From positions 196,530 to 260,529 of the forward strand of contig NZ_KE384540.1 of NCBI RefSeq assembly GCF_000426565.1: DNA of 64,000 nt, written 5' to 3'. The translations under genes were made by a program, and so were the position numbers. The notes below the pieces were generated by a model. The model had not been told where the DNA came from and ran no database searches. It worked only from the letters and a program-made list of their open reading frames with translations. Of this stretch, positions 10,271 to 20,138 are shown piece after piece (the first letter of the stretch is position 1; each line of letters opens with the position of its first letter). This stretch comes from Segatella albensis DSM 11370 = JCM 12258. Its GTDB lineage: Bacteria; Bacteroidota; Bacteroidia; Bacteroidales; Bacteroidaceae.

Positions 10271-11017
10271 TTATTCTTTTCCTTTCCAAAAATCCCAGCT
10301 GGCAAAAGCCTGTAGAAGTAGCATCTCGAGACCATTTTTTACAGTAGCACCTTGTTCTGCTCCTTTTCTCATAAATAGAGTCTGATCAGGATTGTAGATC
10401 AAGTCGTAGAGGAGAGTATGAGTGTCCATTGCCTCGTAAGGTAATAATGGACATTCATCAGCATGTGGATACATGCCAACAGGTGTACAGTTTACGATTA
10501 CATTATATTCCTTGATGATCTCAGGAGTAATCTTTTCGTATTGTATCGTATTCTCTCGTTCAAATCTACTAACAAACAGAGTTTCCAAACCTAAAGACTT
10601 GAGTCCATAGTTTATAGCTTTGGAGGCACCACCAGTGCCTAGGATCAAAGCTTTCTTGTGGCATGGCTCCAGCATAGGTTCAATGCTTCGTGTAAAACCG
10701 ATAACGTCGCTATTGTAACCTTTTAATACAACTTTGTTGCCTTTATGGGTTACCTTAACGACATTTACAGCGCCTATAGCTCGTGCCTCAGGACTTACAG
10801 AATCCAGATAACTGATTACCTTTTCTTTATATGGAATCGTGACATTAAATCCCTGAAGCTCAGGGTTAGAGTCTATCACTTCAGGAAGATTCTGAATGTT
10901 AGGAATTTCGAAGTTGATATATTTAGCAGATATACCCTCATTCTCGAATTTCTCGTTAAAATAGTTCTTCGAGAAAGAATGTCCTAATGGGTATCCTATT
11001 AATCCATATTTTTCCAT
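10271..11017 (-). CDS. aroE: Shikimate dehydrogenase
   Basis: NADPH-dependent reduction of 3-dehydroshikimate in aromatic amino acid and menaquinone precursor synthesis. The 248-residue protein is slightly short for AroE (about 270). Shikimate-binding residues are visible: Ser14 and Ser16 (GHSFSKNYF), Lys64 (NVTIPYKEKV) and Asp104 (GYNSDVIGF). The dinucleotide-binding loop is ILGTGGASKA (127-133). It lies between menG (12 bases) and purM (7 bases) in one transcription unit. AroE feeds chorismate, the precursor of the menaquinone finished by MenG. Confidence 0.95.
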   Translation of the reverse strand: MEKYGLIGYPLGHSFSKNYFNEKFENEGISAKYINFEIPNIQNLPEVIDSNPELQGFNVTIPYKEKVISYLDSVSPEARAIGAVNVVKVTHKGNKVVLKGYNSDVIGFTRSIEPMLEPCHKKALILGTGGASKAINYGLKSLGLETLFVSRFERENTIQYEKITPEIIKEYNVIVNCTPVGMYPHADECPLLPYEAMDTHTLLYDLIYNPDQTLFMRKGAEQGATVKNGLEMLLLQAFASWDFWKGKE

Positions 11018-11029
11018 AAACTTATGATT

Positions 11030-11764
11030 TTATTTAGTGGCAAAATACATTGTGCAGATTCCAAAAGTTAGGCGTTTGAATTTTGCCTCCGTAAATCCTG
11101 CTTTCTTTAATACTTCCACCATGGTCTCTCCTTGAGGGAAAGCTTCGATGGTTGCCGTAAGATAGTTATATGCACTTTGGTCTTTCGATATCAATTTACC
11201 GTATAATGGTAATATTGTGTGGGAATAGATTTTGAAAAGTTGGTGCATTGGAAAACTTACAGGTTGAGATAATTCGACGATACTTAGATGCCCGCCCTTC
11301 TTTAGAACACGACACATCTCCTTTAAACCTTTGTCCAAGTCTTGGAAGTTTCTAATTCCGAAAGCTGCTGTTATCGCATCGAAACTTTCATCCTCGAAAG
11401 TCAGGTTCAGACAGTCTTCTTTCTGAAATGAAATGATATGGTTCAGTTTCATCTTGTCAACTTTTTCCCGTCCGATATTCATCATTCCTTCTGAAATATC
11501 GGCACCGATGAGTTGACTTGGTTGTAGCATTTGAGCTGATAGGATAGCGAAGTCGCCAGTACCAGTGGCGATGTCGAGGATTCGCTTTGGCTTATAAGGA
11601 GCCAATTGCCTGATAGCCTTTTTGCGCCATCCTTTGTCGATATCCCATGATAGGCGATGGTTAAGCGTATCATAGGTAGGGGCGATGTTATCAAACATCT
11701 CCTCTACCAATTTTCCTTTATCACCTTCGCCCCCATAGGGCTTTATCTTTTCCTGTTCGTACAT
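11030..11764 (-). CDS. menG: Demethylmenaquinone / ubiquinone C-methyltransferase (MenG/UbiE)
   Basis: SAM-dependent methyltransferase of 244 residues that completes menaquinone. Motif I is [11 protein letters not shown] (about 65-74), and the UbiE signatures [17 protein letters not shown] and [15 protein letters not shown] are both present. Bacteroidales make menaquinone rather than ubiquinone, so the demethylmenaquinone substrate is the natural reading. The gene starts 8 bases after purC and is followed 12 bases later by aroE. Confidence 0.95.
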   Translation of the reverse strand: MYEQEKIKPYGGEGDKGKLVEEMFDNIAPTYDTLNHRLSWDIDKGWRKKAIRQLAPYKPKRILDIATGTGDFAILSAQMLQPSQLIGADISEGMMNIGREKVDKMKLNHIISFQKEDCLNLTFEDESFDAITAAFGIRNFQDLDKGLKEMCRVLKKGGHLSIVELSQPVSFPMHQLFKIYSHTILPLYGKLISKDQSAYNYLTATIEAFPQGETMVEVLKKAGFTEAKFKRLTFGICTMYFATK

Positions 11765-11772
11765 GTTATTGA

Positions 11773-12723
11773 TTACTTGCGAGTAGCAAGATAGTTCTTT
11801 ACATTATTTTCGATTCGAGTAGCGATATCGCCATCTTCTGTAGCCTTATCAAACTTTTCGCCAGTGATGTGCTCATACAGTTCAATGTAACGTTCGCTTA
11901 CACTTTCTGCATATTCATCAGTAATCTCTGGCATAGTCTGTCCAGGTTCATTCATAAAGTTATGTTCGATAAGCCATTGACGTACAAATTCCTTTGAGAG
12001 CTGCTTCTGAGGTTCTCCTTTAGCGAATTTCTCCTCATAGCCATCAGCATAGAAGTAACGACTAGAATCTGGAGTATGGATTTCATCGATAAGGTAAACC
12101 TTTCCATCTCGCTTGCCAAACTCATATTTTGTGTCGACTAGGATCAAACCCTGTTTAGCAGCGATTTCCTGTCCACGTGCAAAAAGCTTACGAGTATAGT
12201 CCTCCATTACAGCATAATCCTCAGCACTAACAATACCCTGCTTGATGATTTCCTCCTTAGAGATATTCATGTCATGTCCCTCATCAGCTTTTGTGGTAGG
12301 AGTGATAATAGGTTCAGGGAAACGCTGATTCTCCTTCATACCATCAGGTAATTTGACGCCACAAAGTTCGCGGCAACCATTTTTGTACTCACGCCATGCA
12401 GAACCTGTGAGGATAGAGCGGATAATCATCTCAACGCGGAAACCTTCACATTTCAGTCCGACTGTTACCATTGGATCTGGTGTAGCCAATTTCCAGTTAG
12501 GACAGATGTCTGATGTTAGGTCAAGGAACTTAGCTGCGATTTGGTTGAGTACTTGTCCCTTGAAAGGAATACCTTTAGGTAGAACAACGTCGAATGCAGA
12601 AATTCTGTCGGTTGCAACCATGACCATCAAGTCATCGTTAATGTCATAAACGTCACGTACCTTACCGTGGTAAACACTTTTCTGTCCATCAAAATGGAAA
12701 TCAGTCTTAGTCAATGCTTTCAT
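11773..12723 (-). CDS. purC: Phosphoribosylaminoimidazole-succinocarboxamide synthase
   Basis: ATP-dependent joining of aspartate to CAIR in purine synthesis. The 316-residue length fits the long SAICAR synthetase form. Motifs include [33 protein letters not shown] in the N-terminal nucleotide-binding region (key residues: the KVRD and DRISAFD segments), a GSAWREY segment, and LVDTKYEFG with [11 protein letters not shown] in the C-terminal half. It follows phoH by 22 bases, in what looks like one operon with menG and aroE downstream. Confidence 0.97.
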   Translation of the reverse strand: MKALTKTDFHFDGQKSVYHGKVRDVYDINDDLMVMVATDRISAFDVVLPKGIPFKGQVLNQIAAKFLDLTSDICPNWKLATPDPMVTVGLKCEGFRVEMIIRSILTGSAWREYKNGCRELCGVKLPDGMKENQRFPEPIITPTTKADEGHDMNISKEEIIKQGIVSAEDYAVMEDYTRKLFARGQEIAAKQGLILVDTKYEFGKRDGKVYLIDEIHTPDSSRYFYADGYEEKFAKGEPQKQLSKEFVRQWLIEHNFMNEPGQTMPEITDEYAESVSERYIELYEHITGEKFDKATEDGDIATRIENNVKNYLATRK

Positions 12724-12745
12724 TTTAGTTTTATATTATTAAATC

Positions 12746-13777
12746 CTAATTCTTTGTTGTCGTACTCTTTTCGATATAAGGAATTGAGTTTTTGTGAGAA
12801 TTTTCTCTCTCAAGTTTACGTGTTTCCTTTTCCTCCTCTATTTTCTTATCGTAGGCATCGTAGGCATTAACGATTCGCGTGACGAGTTTATGTCTGACGA
12901 TATCCTTCTGACCTAAGTTGATAATGGAGATACCTTCTATCTTCTTGAGAATTTTGAGAGCTTCCTTCAGTCCGCTTTTTTGTTCTCTAGGAAGGTCAAT
13001 CTGCGTCATATCTCCAGTAATTATCATTTTAGTATTCCATCCCATTCTGGTTAGGAACATCCTGATTTGTTGTGGAGTTGTATTTTGAGCTTCGTCGAGG
13101 ATTACGACGGCGTCGCTTAGAGTTCTACCACGCATGAAGGCGAGTGGGGCAATCTGGATGATATGTTTCTCCATCATGTCTTGCAGTTTTACCGCTGGTA
13201 TCATATCTTCCAAGGCATCGTATAGCGGTTGCAGATATGGATCGATTTTATCTTTCATGTCACCAGGGAGGAAACCAAGTTTCTCACCGGCTTCTACAGC
13301 AGGGCGTGAGAGAATAATCTTTTTAGCTTGCTTTTCTTTCAGAGCCTTAACGGCGAGAGCTATACTGAGATAAGTCTTTCCTGTTCCGGCAGGGCCGACG
13401 GCAAACATCATGTCACTCTTTTCAAAGGCATCAATTAGTTTTTGTTGATTCTCGCTCCTACTTTTTATAGGGCGTCCGGAAATACTATATACCAATACAC
13501 CTTTTGCTGCATCAGCTTTTGTCTTTTTTCCTTTGGCGATGTCGAGAATATCTTCGTCATTGATAGTGTTAAACTTGATGACATGTTTCCGCATGCTTTC
13601 AATGTCTTCCTCAAATTTAGCCATTTCTTCTTCATCTCCAAGCACGCGTAGAACGTTGTCTCTGGCTACGATGCGTAATTTTGGAAATAACGACTTAATC
13701 ATTTGCAGATGACAGTTGTTGACACCATAAAATACTACTGGGTCAATATCCTCTAATACAATATGTTTCTCTATCAA
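12746..13777 (-). CDS. PhoH-family ATPase
   Basis: Cytoplasmic P-loop NTPase of the PhoH family, often linked with RNA metabolism; the exact role is unsettled. The 343-residue protein has an N-terminal KH-like region (about 1-90), Walker A GPAGTGKT at 128-135, and Walker B VVILDEAQNTTP near 225. The C-terminus is charged, ending in a Lys/Glu/Asn-rich tail. It is the first gene of the minus-strand block and has a -7 candidate at 13823-13830. Confidence 0.93.
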   Translation of the reverse strand: MIEKHIVLEDIDPVVFYGVNNCHLQMIKSLFPKLRIVARDNVLRVLGDEEEMAKFEEDIESMRKHVIKFNTINDEDILDIAKGKKTKADAAKGVLVYSISGRPIKSRSENQQKLIDAFEKSDMMFAVGPAGTGKTYLSIALAVKALKEKQAKKIILSRPAVEAGEKLGFLPGDMKDKIDPYLQPLYDALEDMIPAVKLQDMMEKHIIQIAPLAFMRGRTLSDAVVILDEAQNTTPQQIRMFLTRMGWNTKMIITGDMTQIDLPREQKSGLKEALKILKKIEGISIINLGQKDIVRHKLVTRIVNAYDAYDKKIEEEKETRKLERENSHKNSIPYIEKSTTTKN

Positions 13778-13822
13778 TGTACTACTTTAAAAACTGGTTT
13801 TACCTTATTTTATTAAACGCTG

Positions 13823-13830
13823 CAAATTTA
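13823..13830 (-). promoter_or_regulatory. Candidate -7 element before phoH
   Basis: TAAATTTG on the minus strand matches TAnnTTTG, 46 bases before the phoH ATG. It lies back to back with the -7 candidate of the divergent gene at 13874. No -33 TTTG is evident. Confidence 0.5.
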
Positions 13831-13873
13831 CAAAAAAATAGTGAAACTAGTCTCCTATATCTAATCTTTTTTG

Positions 13874-13881
13874 TACTTTTG
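13874..13881 (+). promoter_or_regulatory. Candidate -7 element before the M15-like peptidase gene
   Basis: TACTTTTG matches TAnnTTTG, 25 bases before the ATG at 13907, and is divergent from the phoH promoter. Confidence 0.5.
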
Positions 13882-13906
13882 CGCTTAAAATACACAAGAA
13901 TATTAA

Positions 13907-14746
13907 ATGAAGATTACAAAAAATACATTTCTTAAAGTTTTCTCAGCAATTGTTGTTCTCTTGTTTCTAATCAAACTGATATTTCCAGGGGTTGCCAAGA
14001 ATCGAACTCCAATAGATTCAACCTCTGATTCTATAGCTGTTGATTCCGGTGCTTATGTTCTGTCTGGCAGTTCCGATACATCATCTGTTGAAGCCAATAA
14101 ATCTCATACTTCAGTTTCTAAGATTTCTATTTATCAGTTTGCGCAGTCGCGTTTCTTTAATCCAGATGGATCTTTGGTTAAGAATCGTATCTATAGCGTA
14201 CCTAATTTTGGGAAAACTTTCCCGGATCAGAATGATGTTCAGTTGATTGCTGCTCAGCAATTTGGTGTAAAGCCTATTTTGAATCGAGATGAAGCTGTGC
14301 ATCAGAAAGATAAACTGGTGTATGTAGGTAGTAATCCTTATTTCTATATTGACAAACTTCATTCGAGTATACCATATTTAGTACCTAGGGCCTCTGTCCT
14401 TCTTCAGGATATTGGTCGTAGTTTCTATGATAGTTTACAATGTAAGGGTATTCCTTTGCATAAAGTAATCATTACGAGTGTATTACGTAGTAAAGATGAT
14501 GTTTCGAAGTTGCGTACTCATAATGGCAATGCAACTCAGAACTCATGTCATATGTATGGTACAACATTCGATCTTTGTTATAATCGATATAAAACGGTTG
14601 AAGCCCCGGGGAAACCTCGTAGAAAAGTACGGAATGATACTTTGAAATGGGTGCTCAGCGAAGTACTTCGTGATTTCCGTGAAAAGAATCGTTGCTATAT
14701 CAAGTACGAAGTTCATCAGGGATGTTTCCATATCACGGTAAGATAG
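13907..14746 (+). CDS. Membrane-anchored M15-like peptidase domain protein (DUF5715-like)
   Basis: The 279-residue protein has one N-terminal membrane segment (about 9-27), a Ser/Thr-rich linker (about 35-72), then a globular domain. The last 95 residues resemble the LAS/M15 (VanY-like) fold of zinc carboxypeptidases: TSVLRSKDD (190-198), SCHMYGTTFD with His215 and Asp222 spaced as in SxHxxGxAxD, and YEVHQGCFHITV near the C-terminus with Glu268, His270 and His275. These could form the zinc site, which suggests cleavage of peptidoglycan stem peptides in the periplasm. This is motif inference. It stands alone between a divergent phoH and a convergent glyA. Confidence 0.72.
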   Translation: MKITKNTFLKVFSAIVVLLFLIKLIFPGVAKNRTPIDSTSDSIAVDSGAYVLSGSSDTSSVEANKSHTSVSKISIYQFAQSRFFNPDGSLVKNRIYSVPNFGKTFPDQNDVQLIAAQQFGVKPILNRDEAVHQKDKLVYVGSNPYFYIDKLHSSIPYLVPRASVLLQDIGRSFYDSLQCKGIPLHKVIITSVLRSKDDVSKLRTHNGNATQNSCHMYGTTFDLCYNRYKTVEAPGKPRRKVRNDTLKWVLSEVLRDFREKNRCYIKYEVHQGCFHITVR

Positions 14747-14760
14747 TTTCCTTTTATATC

Positions 14761-14793
14761 TTCGGGATCCCTTCGGGATTCTTTCGGGATTGA
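14761..14793. repeat. Three 11-base tandem units, TTCGGGAT core
   Basis: TTCGGGAT recurs at 14761, 14772 and 14783, an exact 11-base period. On the minus strand the units read ATCCCGAAGGG and variants. The same unit, in the opposite orientation, is repeated four times at 45404-45447. It lies between the peptidase stop and the terminator hairpin. Confidence 0.8.
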
Positions 14794-14803
14794 TTATAAA
14801 AAG

Positions 14804-14839
14804 AAAGGGCTGTGTCATCATGTGATGATACAGCCCTTT
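14804..14839. terminator. Bidirectional terminator between convergent genes
   Basis: A 17-bp stem (AAAGGGCTGT, one G-T pair, TCATCA against its complement) with a 2-base loop, bordered by A-rich and T-rich runs. It can end both the peptidase transcript and glyA. Confidence 0.88.
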
Positions 14840-14861
14840 TATTTAGATTTCATTTATTCAC

Positions 14862-16142
14862 TTAATAAGCGAAGAGAGGATAATCCTTCATGGTCGTATT
14901 TACTTTTTCACGAACACGTGCGATTACCTGATCATTCTCTGGATCAGCGAGGACCTCGTCGATTAAGTCTGCAATCAGATGCATCATGTCTTCCTTTGCA
15001 CCACGAGTTGTCATGGCAGCAGTACCTAAGCGGATACCGGAAGTCTGGAAGGCACTTCTCTCATCATAAGGCACTTTATTCTTGTTTACAGTGATGTCAG
15101 CAGCAACGAGAGCATTCTCAGCCAACTTACCCGTTAGGTCAGGATATTTCTGACGTAGGTCGAGTAGCATAGAATGGTTATCGGTACCACCACTTACGAT
15201 ACTGAAACCGTGTTCGATAAGAGAATCAGCCAATACCGCAGCATTCTTTTTCACCTGTGTAGCATATTCAATCCAAGAAGGTTCAAGGTTCTCTCCGAAA
15301 GCCACAGCTTTGGCAGCGATGACATGCTCCAGAGGACCACCCTGATTACCTGGGAATACAGCAGAGTTGAATAAAGTGCTCATTTTCTTTACGACGCCCT
15401 TCTTTGTAGTGTATCCCCAAGGGTTATCAAAGTCTTTTCCTAATAGAATAACACCACCGCGAGGACCACGAAGAGTTTTATGTGTTGTTGTTGTTACGAT
15501 ATGAGCATACTTTAATGGATTTTTCAGCAAACCAGCAGCGATAAGACCAGCAGGGTGTGCCATATCAATCATTAAGAGAGCACCGACCTCGTCAGCAATC
15601 TTGCGCATACGCTCATAGTCCCATTCACGGCTATAAGCAGAACCACCACCGATGATCAGTTTAGGTTTATTTTCGAGAGCCAGTCTTTCCATCTCATCGT
15701 AGTCCACACGACCAGTTTCACGGTTCAGCGTGTAACCGATGTGGTTATAGAGCATACCAGAAGTGTTTACCTCGCTACCATGTGAAAGATGACCGCCCTG
15801 GTCAAGATCCAGTCCCATGAAAGTGTCGCCTGGTTTTAGTACAGCAAGTAATACAGCCTGATTAGCCTGAGCACCAGAGTGAGGCTGAACGTTAGCATAT
15901 TCTGCACCGAACAATTTCTTGACGCGTTCGATAGCGAGAGTTTCAACTTCGTCTACAACTTGACAACCACCATAGTAACGCTTACCAGGATAACCTTCAG
16001 CGTATTTGTTGGTTAGGTAAGAACCCATAGCGTTCATCACTTCGTCACTTACGAAATTCTCAGATGCGATAAGCTCCATGCCTTTAAGCTGGCGCTGATG
16101 CTCTTTCTCGATAAGATCGAAAATCTCTTGATCTCTTCTCAT
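14862..16142 (-). CDS. glyA: Serine hydroxymethyltransferase
   Basis: PLP enzyme that converts serine to glycine and charges tetrahydrofolate with a one-carbon unit, feeding purine and thymidylate synthesis. The 426-residue sequence has the PLP lysine at Lys222 in the motif [15 protein letters not shown], and the substrate-binding SENFVSDEV and [14 protein letters not shown] segments. Length is normal. It has a full promoter at 16195-16226 and its own terminator, so it is monocistronic. Confidence 0.98.
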   Translation of the reverse strand: MRRDQEIFDLIEKEHQRQLKGMELIASENFVSDEVMNAMGSYLTNKYAEGYPGKRYYGGCQVVDEVETLAIERVKKLFGAEYANVQPHSGAQANQAVLLAVLKPGDTFMGLDLDQGGHLSHGSEVNTSGMLYNHIGYTLNRETGRVDYDEMERLALENKPKLIIGGGSAYSREWDYERMRKIADEVGALLMIDMAHPAGLIAAGLLKNPLKYAHIVTTTTHKTLRGPRGGVILLGKDFDNPWGYTTKKGVVKKMSTLFNSAVFPGNQGGPLEHVIAAKAVAFGENLEPSWIEYATQVKKNAAVLADSLIEHGFSIVSGGTDNHSMLLDLRQKYPDLTGKLAENALVAADITVNKNKVPYDERSAFQTSGIRLGTAAMTTRGAKEDMMHLIADLIDEVLADPENDQVIARVREKVNTTMKDYPLFAY

Positions 16143-16194
16143 TTTATTAGTGTTATTTTGAAATTTAAAATCTTCCCTTAAGTAAATATGCGTG

Positions 16195-16226
16195 CAAATT
16201 TACATATTATTTCTAACATCTGCAAA
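16195..16226 (-). promoter_or_regulatory. Promoter of glyA (TTTG-N20-TAAATTTG)
   Basis: On the minus strand TTTG (16226-16223), 20 bases, then TAAATTTG (16202-16195), which fits both elements of the Bacteroidota housekeeping promoter. It predicts a 5' leader of about 45 bases. Confidence 0.8.
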
Positions 16227-16283
16227 GAAAAATATAGGAATTTATATCATTTTGTTATTTTACTGATATTTGTCTATTCAGTA

Positions 16284-16739
16284 TTAAATCAACTCTACTT
16301 TATCAATAAATTGCTCTTTATCACAGTATCGGCATTTCAGGATACCATGAGCTTTGTCAACCACATTGAATACGGTAGGCATTGGTTCGTTGTTGGTAAT
16401 ACATTTAGGGTTATTACATTTCACGATACCTCTCAGTTCATCAGGGGTTTCCACCGTTTTCTTTTCTACCACCTCATAGTTTTTGATGATGTTCAGTACG
16501 ATTTTAGGAGCAACCACACTTAGACGGTTCACCTCCTCATTGGTAAAGAACTTATTAGAGATTTTGATAATCCCCTTTTTGCCGACCTTTTTTGAAGGAA
16601 GGTTGAATCCTATCGTTACAGGATGAGTCTCATTCTGAAGGTTGAGCAAGTTTACGACCTGAAAAGTTTTTTCGGTCGGAATATGATCGATAACGGTTCC
16701 ATTTTCAATAGCAGAAACCAATAATTCCTTATTTCCCAT
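16284..16739 (-). CDS. pyrI: Aspartate carbamoyltransferase regulatory chain
   Basis: Allosteric subunit of aspartate transcarbamoylase that binds CTP/ATP and docks on PyrB. The 151-residue protein has the N-terminal allosteric domain and a C-terminal zinc domain with four cysteines, Cys108, Cys113, Cys136 and Cys139 (CNNPKC and CRYC). The pair of genes implies an E. coli-like, feedback-regulated dodecamer. It starts 14 bases after the pyrB stop. Confidence 0.97.
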   Translation of the reverse strand: MGNKELLVSAIENGTVIDHIPTEKTFQVVNLLNLQNETHPVTIGFNLPSKKVGKKGIIKISNKFFTNEEVNRLSVVAPKIVLNIIKNYEVVEKKTVETPDELRGIVKCNNPKCITNNEPMPTVFNVVDKAHGILKCRYCDKEQFIDKVELI

Positions 16740-16753
16740 TTTATATGAATGCT

Positions 16754-17710
16754 TTAAAACTTAGAATTGATGATGGTGTCATCATTTTTGATATCGTCGA
16801 GCGTAATACCCAGACAGTAGCTATAGATAGCTTCTCGGGCATAGAGTCCATTCTTAGCCTGCTGAATATAGTAGGCATGCGGATTCTCGTCTACATCGTA
16901 TGCGATTTCATTGACACGAGGTAACGGGTGCATAATCTTCATGTTAGGCTTAGCATTTCCCAGCATATCATTCTTCAGAATATAGACATTCTTTACCTTT
17001 TCGTATTCCATCAAGTCGCTGAATCTCTCTTTCTGTACGCGAGTCATATATAAGATGTCAGCATCAGCGATAATATCCTCGTTGAATTCTGTATGCTCCA
17101 CATATTTAATTCCATGCTCATTGCAATATAGTTTATATTCCATAGGCATGGCCAATTCTTTAGGAGCAATAAAGTGGAAAGTTGGGTTGAAGTGTCGCAT
17201 CGCCATAATCAGAGAATGAACCGTGCGACCATATTTCAAATCTCCTACAAGATAAATATTTAGATTTTCTAGTGTTCCTTGAGTTTTATATATAGAATAT
17301 AAATCGAGCAGACATTGTGAAGGATGCATATGAGCACCATCTCCTGCATTAATAATAGGTATTGGTGCTACCTCGCTGGCATATTGGGCGGCTCCTTCGA
17401 TGTAATGCCTCATGGCGATAACATCTGCATAATTGCTTACCATCAGTATGGTATCTTTCAATGTTTCGCCCTTAGTGGTGCTTGAGGTTTTGGCATCAGA
17501 GAAGCCGATGACACGAGCCCCTAAGCGGTTGGCTGCTGTTTGGAAACTAAGTTGAGTGCGGGTTGACGGTTCAAAGAAAAGCGTTGCTACCACTTTTCCC
17601 TTTAACAGTTCTCTGTTTGGATGTTTTTCGAACTCTTGCGCCATCTGCAGGAGATAAAGAATTTTCTCCTTCGAGAGGTCGGCAATCGTCACAAAATTAT
17701 GTTTTTCCAT
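16754..17710 (-). CDS. pyrB: Aspartate carbamoyltransferase catalytic chain
   Basis: Joins carbamoyl phosphate and aspartate, the committed step of pyrimidine synthesis. The 318-residue sequence has the carbamoyl-phosphate loop [12 protein letters not shown] (Ser49-Thr50-Arg51-Thr52), [18 protein letters not shown] and [10 protein letters not shown] near the C-terminus. It is followed by pyrI and divergent from the PBP gene at 17825. Its substrate is made by CarA-CarB, encoded at the right end of the window. Confidence 0.98.
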   Translation of the reverse strand: MEKHNFVTIADLSKEKILYLLQMAQEFEKHPNRELLKGKVVATLFFEPSTRTQLSFQTAANRLGARVIGFSDAKTSSTTKGETLKDTILMVSNYADVIAMRHYIEGAAQYASEVAPIPIINAGDGAHMHPSQCLLDLYSIYKTQGTLENLNIYLVGDLKYGRTVHSLIMAMRHFNPTFHFIAPKELAMPMEYKLYCNEHGIKYVEHTEFNEDIIADADILYMTRVQKERFSDLMEYEKVKNVYILKNDMLGNAKPNMKIMHPLPRVNEIAYDVDENPHAYYIQQAKNGLYAREAIYSYCLGITLDDIKNDDTIINSKF

Positions 17711-17743
17711 TTATAATTTGATTGATTGTTTCGAATTCGCCTC

Positions 17744-17751
17744 CAAAGTTA
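17744..17751 (-). promoter_or_regulatory. Candidate -7 element before pyrB
   Basis: TAACTTTG on the minus strand, 34 bases before the pyrB ATG. No clear -33 TTTG. Confidence 0.5.
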
Positions 17752-17794
17752 CACATAATTTTCGATTTATGAGTCTCTTTTGAGAAAAATATTG

Positions 17795-17802
17795 TATTTT
17801 TG
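17795..17802 (+). promoter_or_regulatory. Candidate -7 element before the second PBP gene
   Basis: TATTTTTG, 23 bases before the ATG at 17825. Its position rules against the upstream TTG at 17780 as the start, since that codon would precede the transcription start. Confidence 0.5.
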
Positions 17803-17824
17803 CACCTTAAGAAGTAGAATTAAT

Positions 17825-20134
17825 ATGAGAAAAGCTTTCATACACTTCCTTTGGGGAGCCTTATGTATAGGAATCCTTACCATAGCGTTGGCTTTTGTAG
17901 CCATTTGGAATGGTTGGATTGGATATATGCCGGATATAGAGGATTTGCAGAATCCTATTAACCGATATGCCACTCAGGTGTATAGTTCTGACGGTAAGGT
18001 AATGGGTACATGGAATCTGAATAAGGAAAACCGTATCGTTATTCCTTATTCCAAGATGTCACCTTATCTTATTAAGGCTCTTGTGGCTACTGAGGATGAG
18101 CGTTTCTATGAGCATTCTGGTATCGACTTCCGCGCTTTAGGACGAGCTATTGTCAAGCGTGGACTGTTAGGTCAGACACATGCCGGTGGTGGAAGTACTA
18201 TTACACAACAACTTGCCAAGCAGTTATATTCTGCCAAAGTTCAGACCACTTTGGAACGCTTGATGCAGAAGCCGATAGAGTGGGTGATAGCAGTAAAACT
18301 CGAGCGCACTTATACCAAAGAAGAGATACTTGCGCTTTATCTTAACTATTTTGATTTCCTGCATAATGCTGTTGGTATCAAGACCGCAGCCAACACCTAT
18401 TTTAATAAAGAGCCTAAAGATTTGTCACTTATAGAGTCGGCAACATTGATAGGACTGTGCAAGAATCCTTCACTCTTCAATCCAATTCGTTATCCGGATC
18501 GTTGTCGCCAACGTCGTAATGTTGTTTTAGGACAGATGTTGAAGGCTGGTTATTTGAGTAATGCAGAGTATGAGAAATATAGTTCTCAAGAACTTGTATT
18601 GGATTTTCACCGTACAGACCATAAGGATGGTAGTGCCGTGTATTTCCGTGAGTTCCTTCGTCAATATATGATGGCCAAGAAACCAGATCTTGCCGATTAT
18701 CCGTCATGGAATAAGAATCAATACACGATAGATTCAATTGCTTGGGCCTCAGACCCTTTGTATGGTTGGTGCAACAAGAATTTTAAGAGTGACGGTCAAC
18801 CATATAATGTCTATACCGACGGATTGAAGGTATATACGACGATAGATTCCCGTATGCAACAGTATGCAGAGGAAGCTGTCTATCAGCATGTGGCGAAGAC
18901 CCTGCAGCCAGCATTCAATCGAGAGAAGGCAGGAAAGCCATGGTCACCATTCTCAGATAAGTTGAGCGCCAAAGATATTAAAGCCATCATGAATCGTTCG
19001 ATGGTTCAGAGTGAACGTTATCGCGATATGAAGGCAGCTGGTTACTCAGATGAAGAAATCCGACAGGCATTCCACACCAAGACGGATATGACCATATTTA
19101 CTTATCATGGTGATATAGATACTTTGATGACACCAATGGATTCCATCCGATATTACAAGACCTTCTTGCGTTCTGGTTTTATGAGCATGGATCCAAAGAC
19201 TGGCGCAGTGAAAGCATATGTCGGAGGTATAGACTACAACCATTTCATGTATGATATGGTGATGAGTGGTCGCCGTCAGGTAGGTTCTACCATCAAACCA
19301 TTCCTGTATTCACTGGCTATGGAGAATGGATTCTCGCCATGTGACCTAGCTCCAAACCGTCAGCAAACCTATATGGTGGCAGGAGTGCCTTGGACACCTC
19401 GTAATGCCAGTCATGCCCGTTATGGTCAAATGGTCACTTTGAAGTGGGGATTAGCGCAGTCTAACAACTGGATATCAGCCTATCTGATGAGTAAGCTCAA
19501 TCCGCAGCAATTCTTACAGAAACTTCGTGATTATGGTATCAATAATCCAGACATCCATGCTTCTATGTCTCTCTGTTTGGGACCTTGTGAAGTGTCTGTT
19601 GCAGAGATGGTGAGTGCCTATACGGCCTTTGCTAATCATGGCATTCGTTGCGCGCCTTTGTTTGTAAGTCGCATAGAGGACAATGAAGGCAATACAATAG
19701 CCAAGTTCCAGCCACGTATGAGCGAGGTGATTAGTGCCGATTGTGCCAATAAGATGCTTGTTCTCCTTCAGGGAGTTGTAGATGGAGGTACGGCCAGTCG
19801 TCTTCGTTATATGTATAACTTCAAAGGTCAGATAGGCGCCAAGACAGGAACCACGAATAATAATTCAGATGGTTGGTTTATGGGTTTCACCCCACAGCTT
19901 GTTAGTGGCTGTTGGGTAGGAGGAGAAGACCGTGACATCCATTTTGATTCTATGCATATGGGTCAGGGAGCGATGATGGCATTGCCAGTATGGGCGATAT
20001 TCATGCGTAAGGTATATGCAGATCCGATGTTACCTTATCATGACGACACCAAGTTTGACATTCCTGCAGAGTATAATCCTTGTCTAAAGTCAGACTCATC
20101 CCCGTCTGATGGAATAGACGAAGTTTTTGAGTAG
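17825..20134 (+). CDS. Class A penicillin-binding protein (transglycosylase/transpeptidase)
   Basis: Peptidoglycan polymerase and cross-linker of 769 residues, inner membrane with a periplasmic body. There is one membrane segment (about 8-28). The GT51 domain has EDERFYEHSGID (Glu90) and GGGSTITQQLAKQLYS. The transpeptidase domain has all three motifs: STIK with Ser488, SNN at 546-548, and KTGT at 673-676. The C-terminus is short and acidic. I chose the ATG at 17825 because the frame's earlier TTG at 17780 lies upstream of the promoter. Four bases downstream begins a TPM-domain gene, then lemA, so the three probably form one operon. It is complete, unlike the paralogue at 1. Confidence 0.95.
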   Translation: MRKAFIHFLWGALCIGILTIALAFVAIWNGWIGYMPDIEDLQNPINRYATQVYSSDGKVMGTWNLNKENRIVIPYSKMSPYLIKALVATEDERFYEHSGIDFRALGRAIVKRGLLGQTHAGGGSTITQQLAKQLYSAKVQTTLERLMQKPIEWVIAVKLERTYTKEEILALYLNYFDFLHNAVGIKTAANTYFNKEPKDLSLIESATLIGLCKNPSLFNPIRYPDRCRQRRNVVLGQMLKAGYLSNAEYEKYSSQELVLDFHRTDHKDGSAVYFREFLRQYMMAKKPDLADYPSWNKNQYTIDSIAWASDPLYGWCNKNFKSDGQPYNVYTDGLKVYTTIDSRMQQYAEEAVYQHVAKTLQPAFNREKAGKPWSPFSDKLSAKDIKAIMNRSMVQSERYRDMKAAGYSDEEIRQAFHTKTDMTIFTYHGDIDTLMTPMDSIRYYKTFLRSGFMSMDPKTGAVKAYVGGIDYNHFMYDMVMSGRRQVGSTIKPFLYSLAMENGFSPCDLAPNRQQTYMVAGVPWTPRNASHARYGQMVTLKWGLAQSNNWISAYLMSKLNPQQFLQKLRDYGINNPDIHASMSLCLGPCEVSVAEMVSAYTAFANHGIRCAPLFVSRIEDNEGNTIAKFQPRMSEVISADCANKMLVLLQGVVDGGTASRLRYMYNFKGQIGAKTGTTNNNSDGWFMGFTPQLVSGCWVGGEDRDIHFDSMHMGQGAMMALPVWAIFMRKVYADPMLPYHDDTKFDIPAEYNPCLKSDSSPSDGIDEVFE

Positions 20135-20138
20135 CATT

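Noticed and set aside
17780..17824. TTG at 17780 as PBP start
   Set aside because: It precedes the -7 element and adds 15 residues before the normal membrane anchor.
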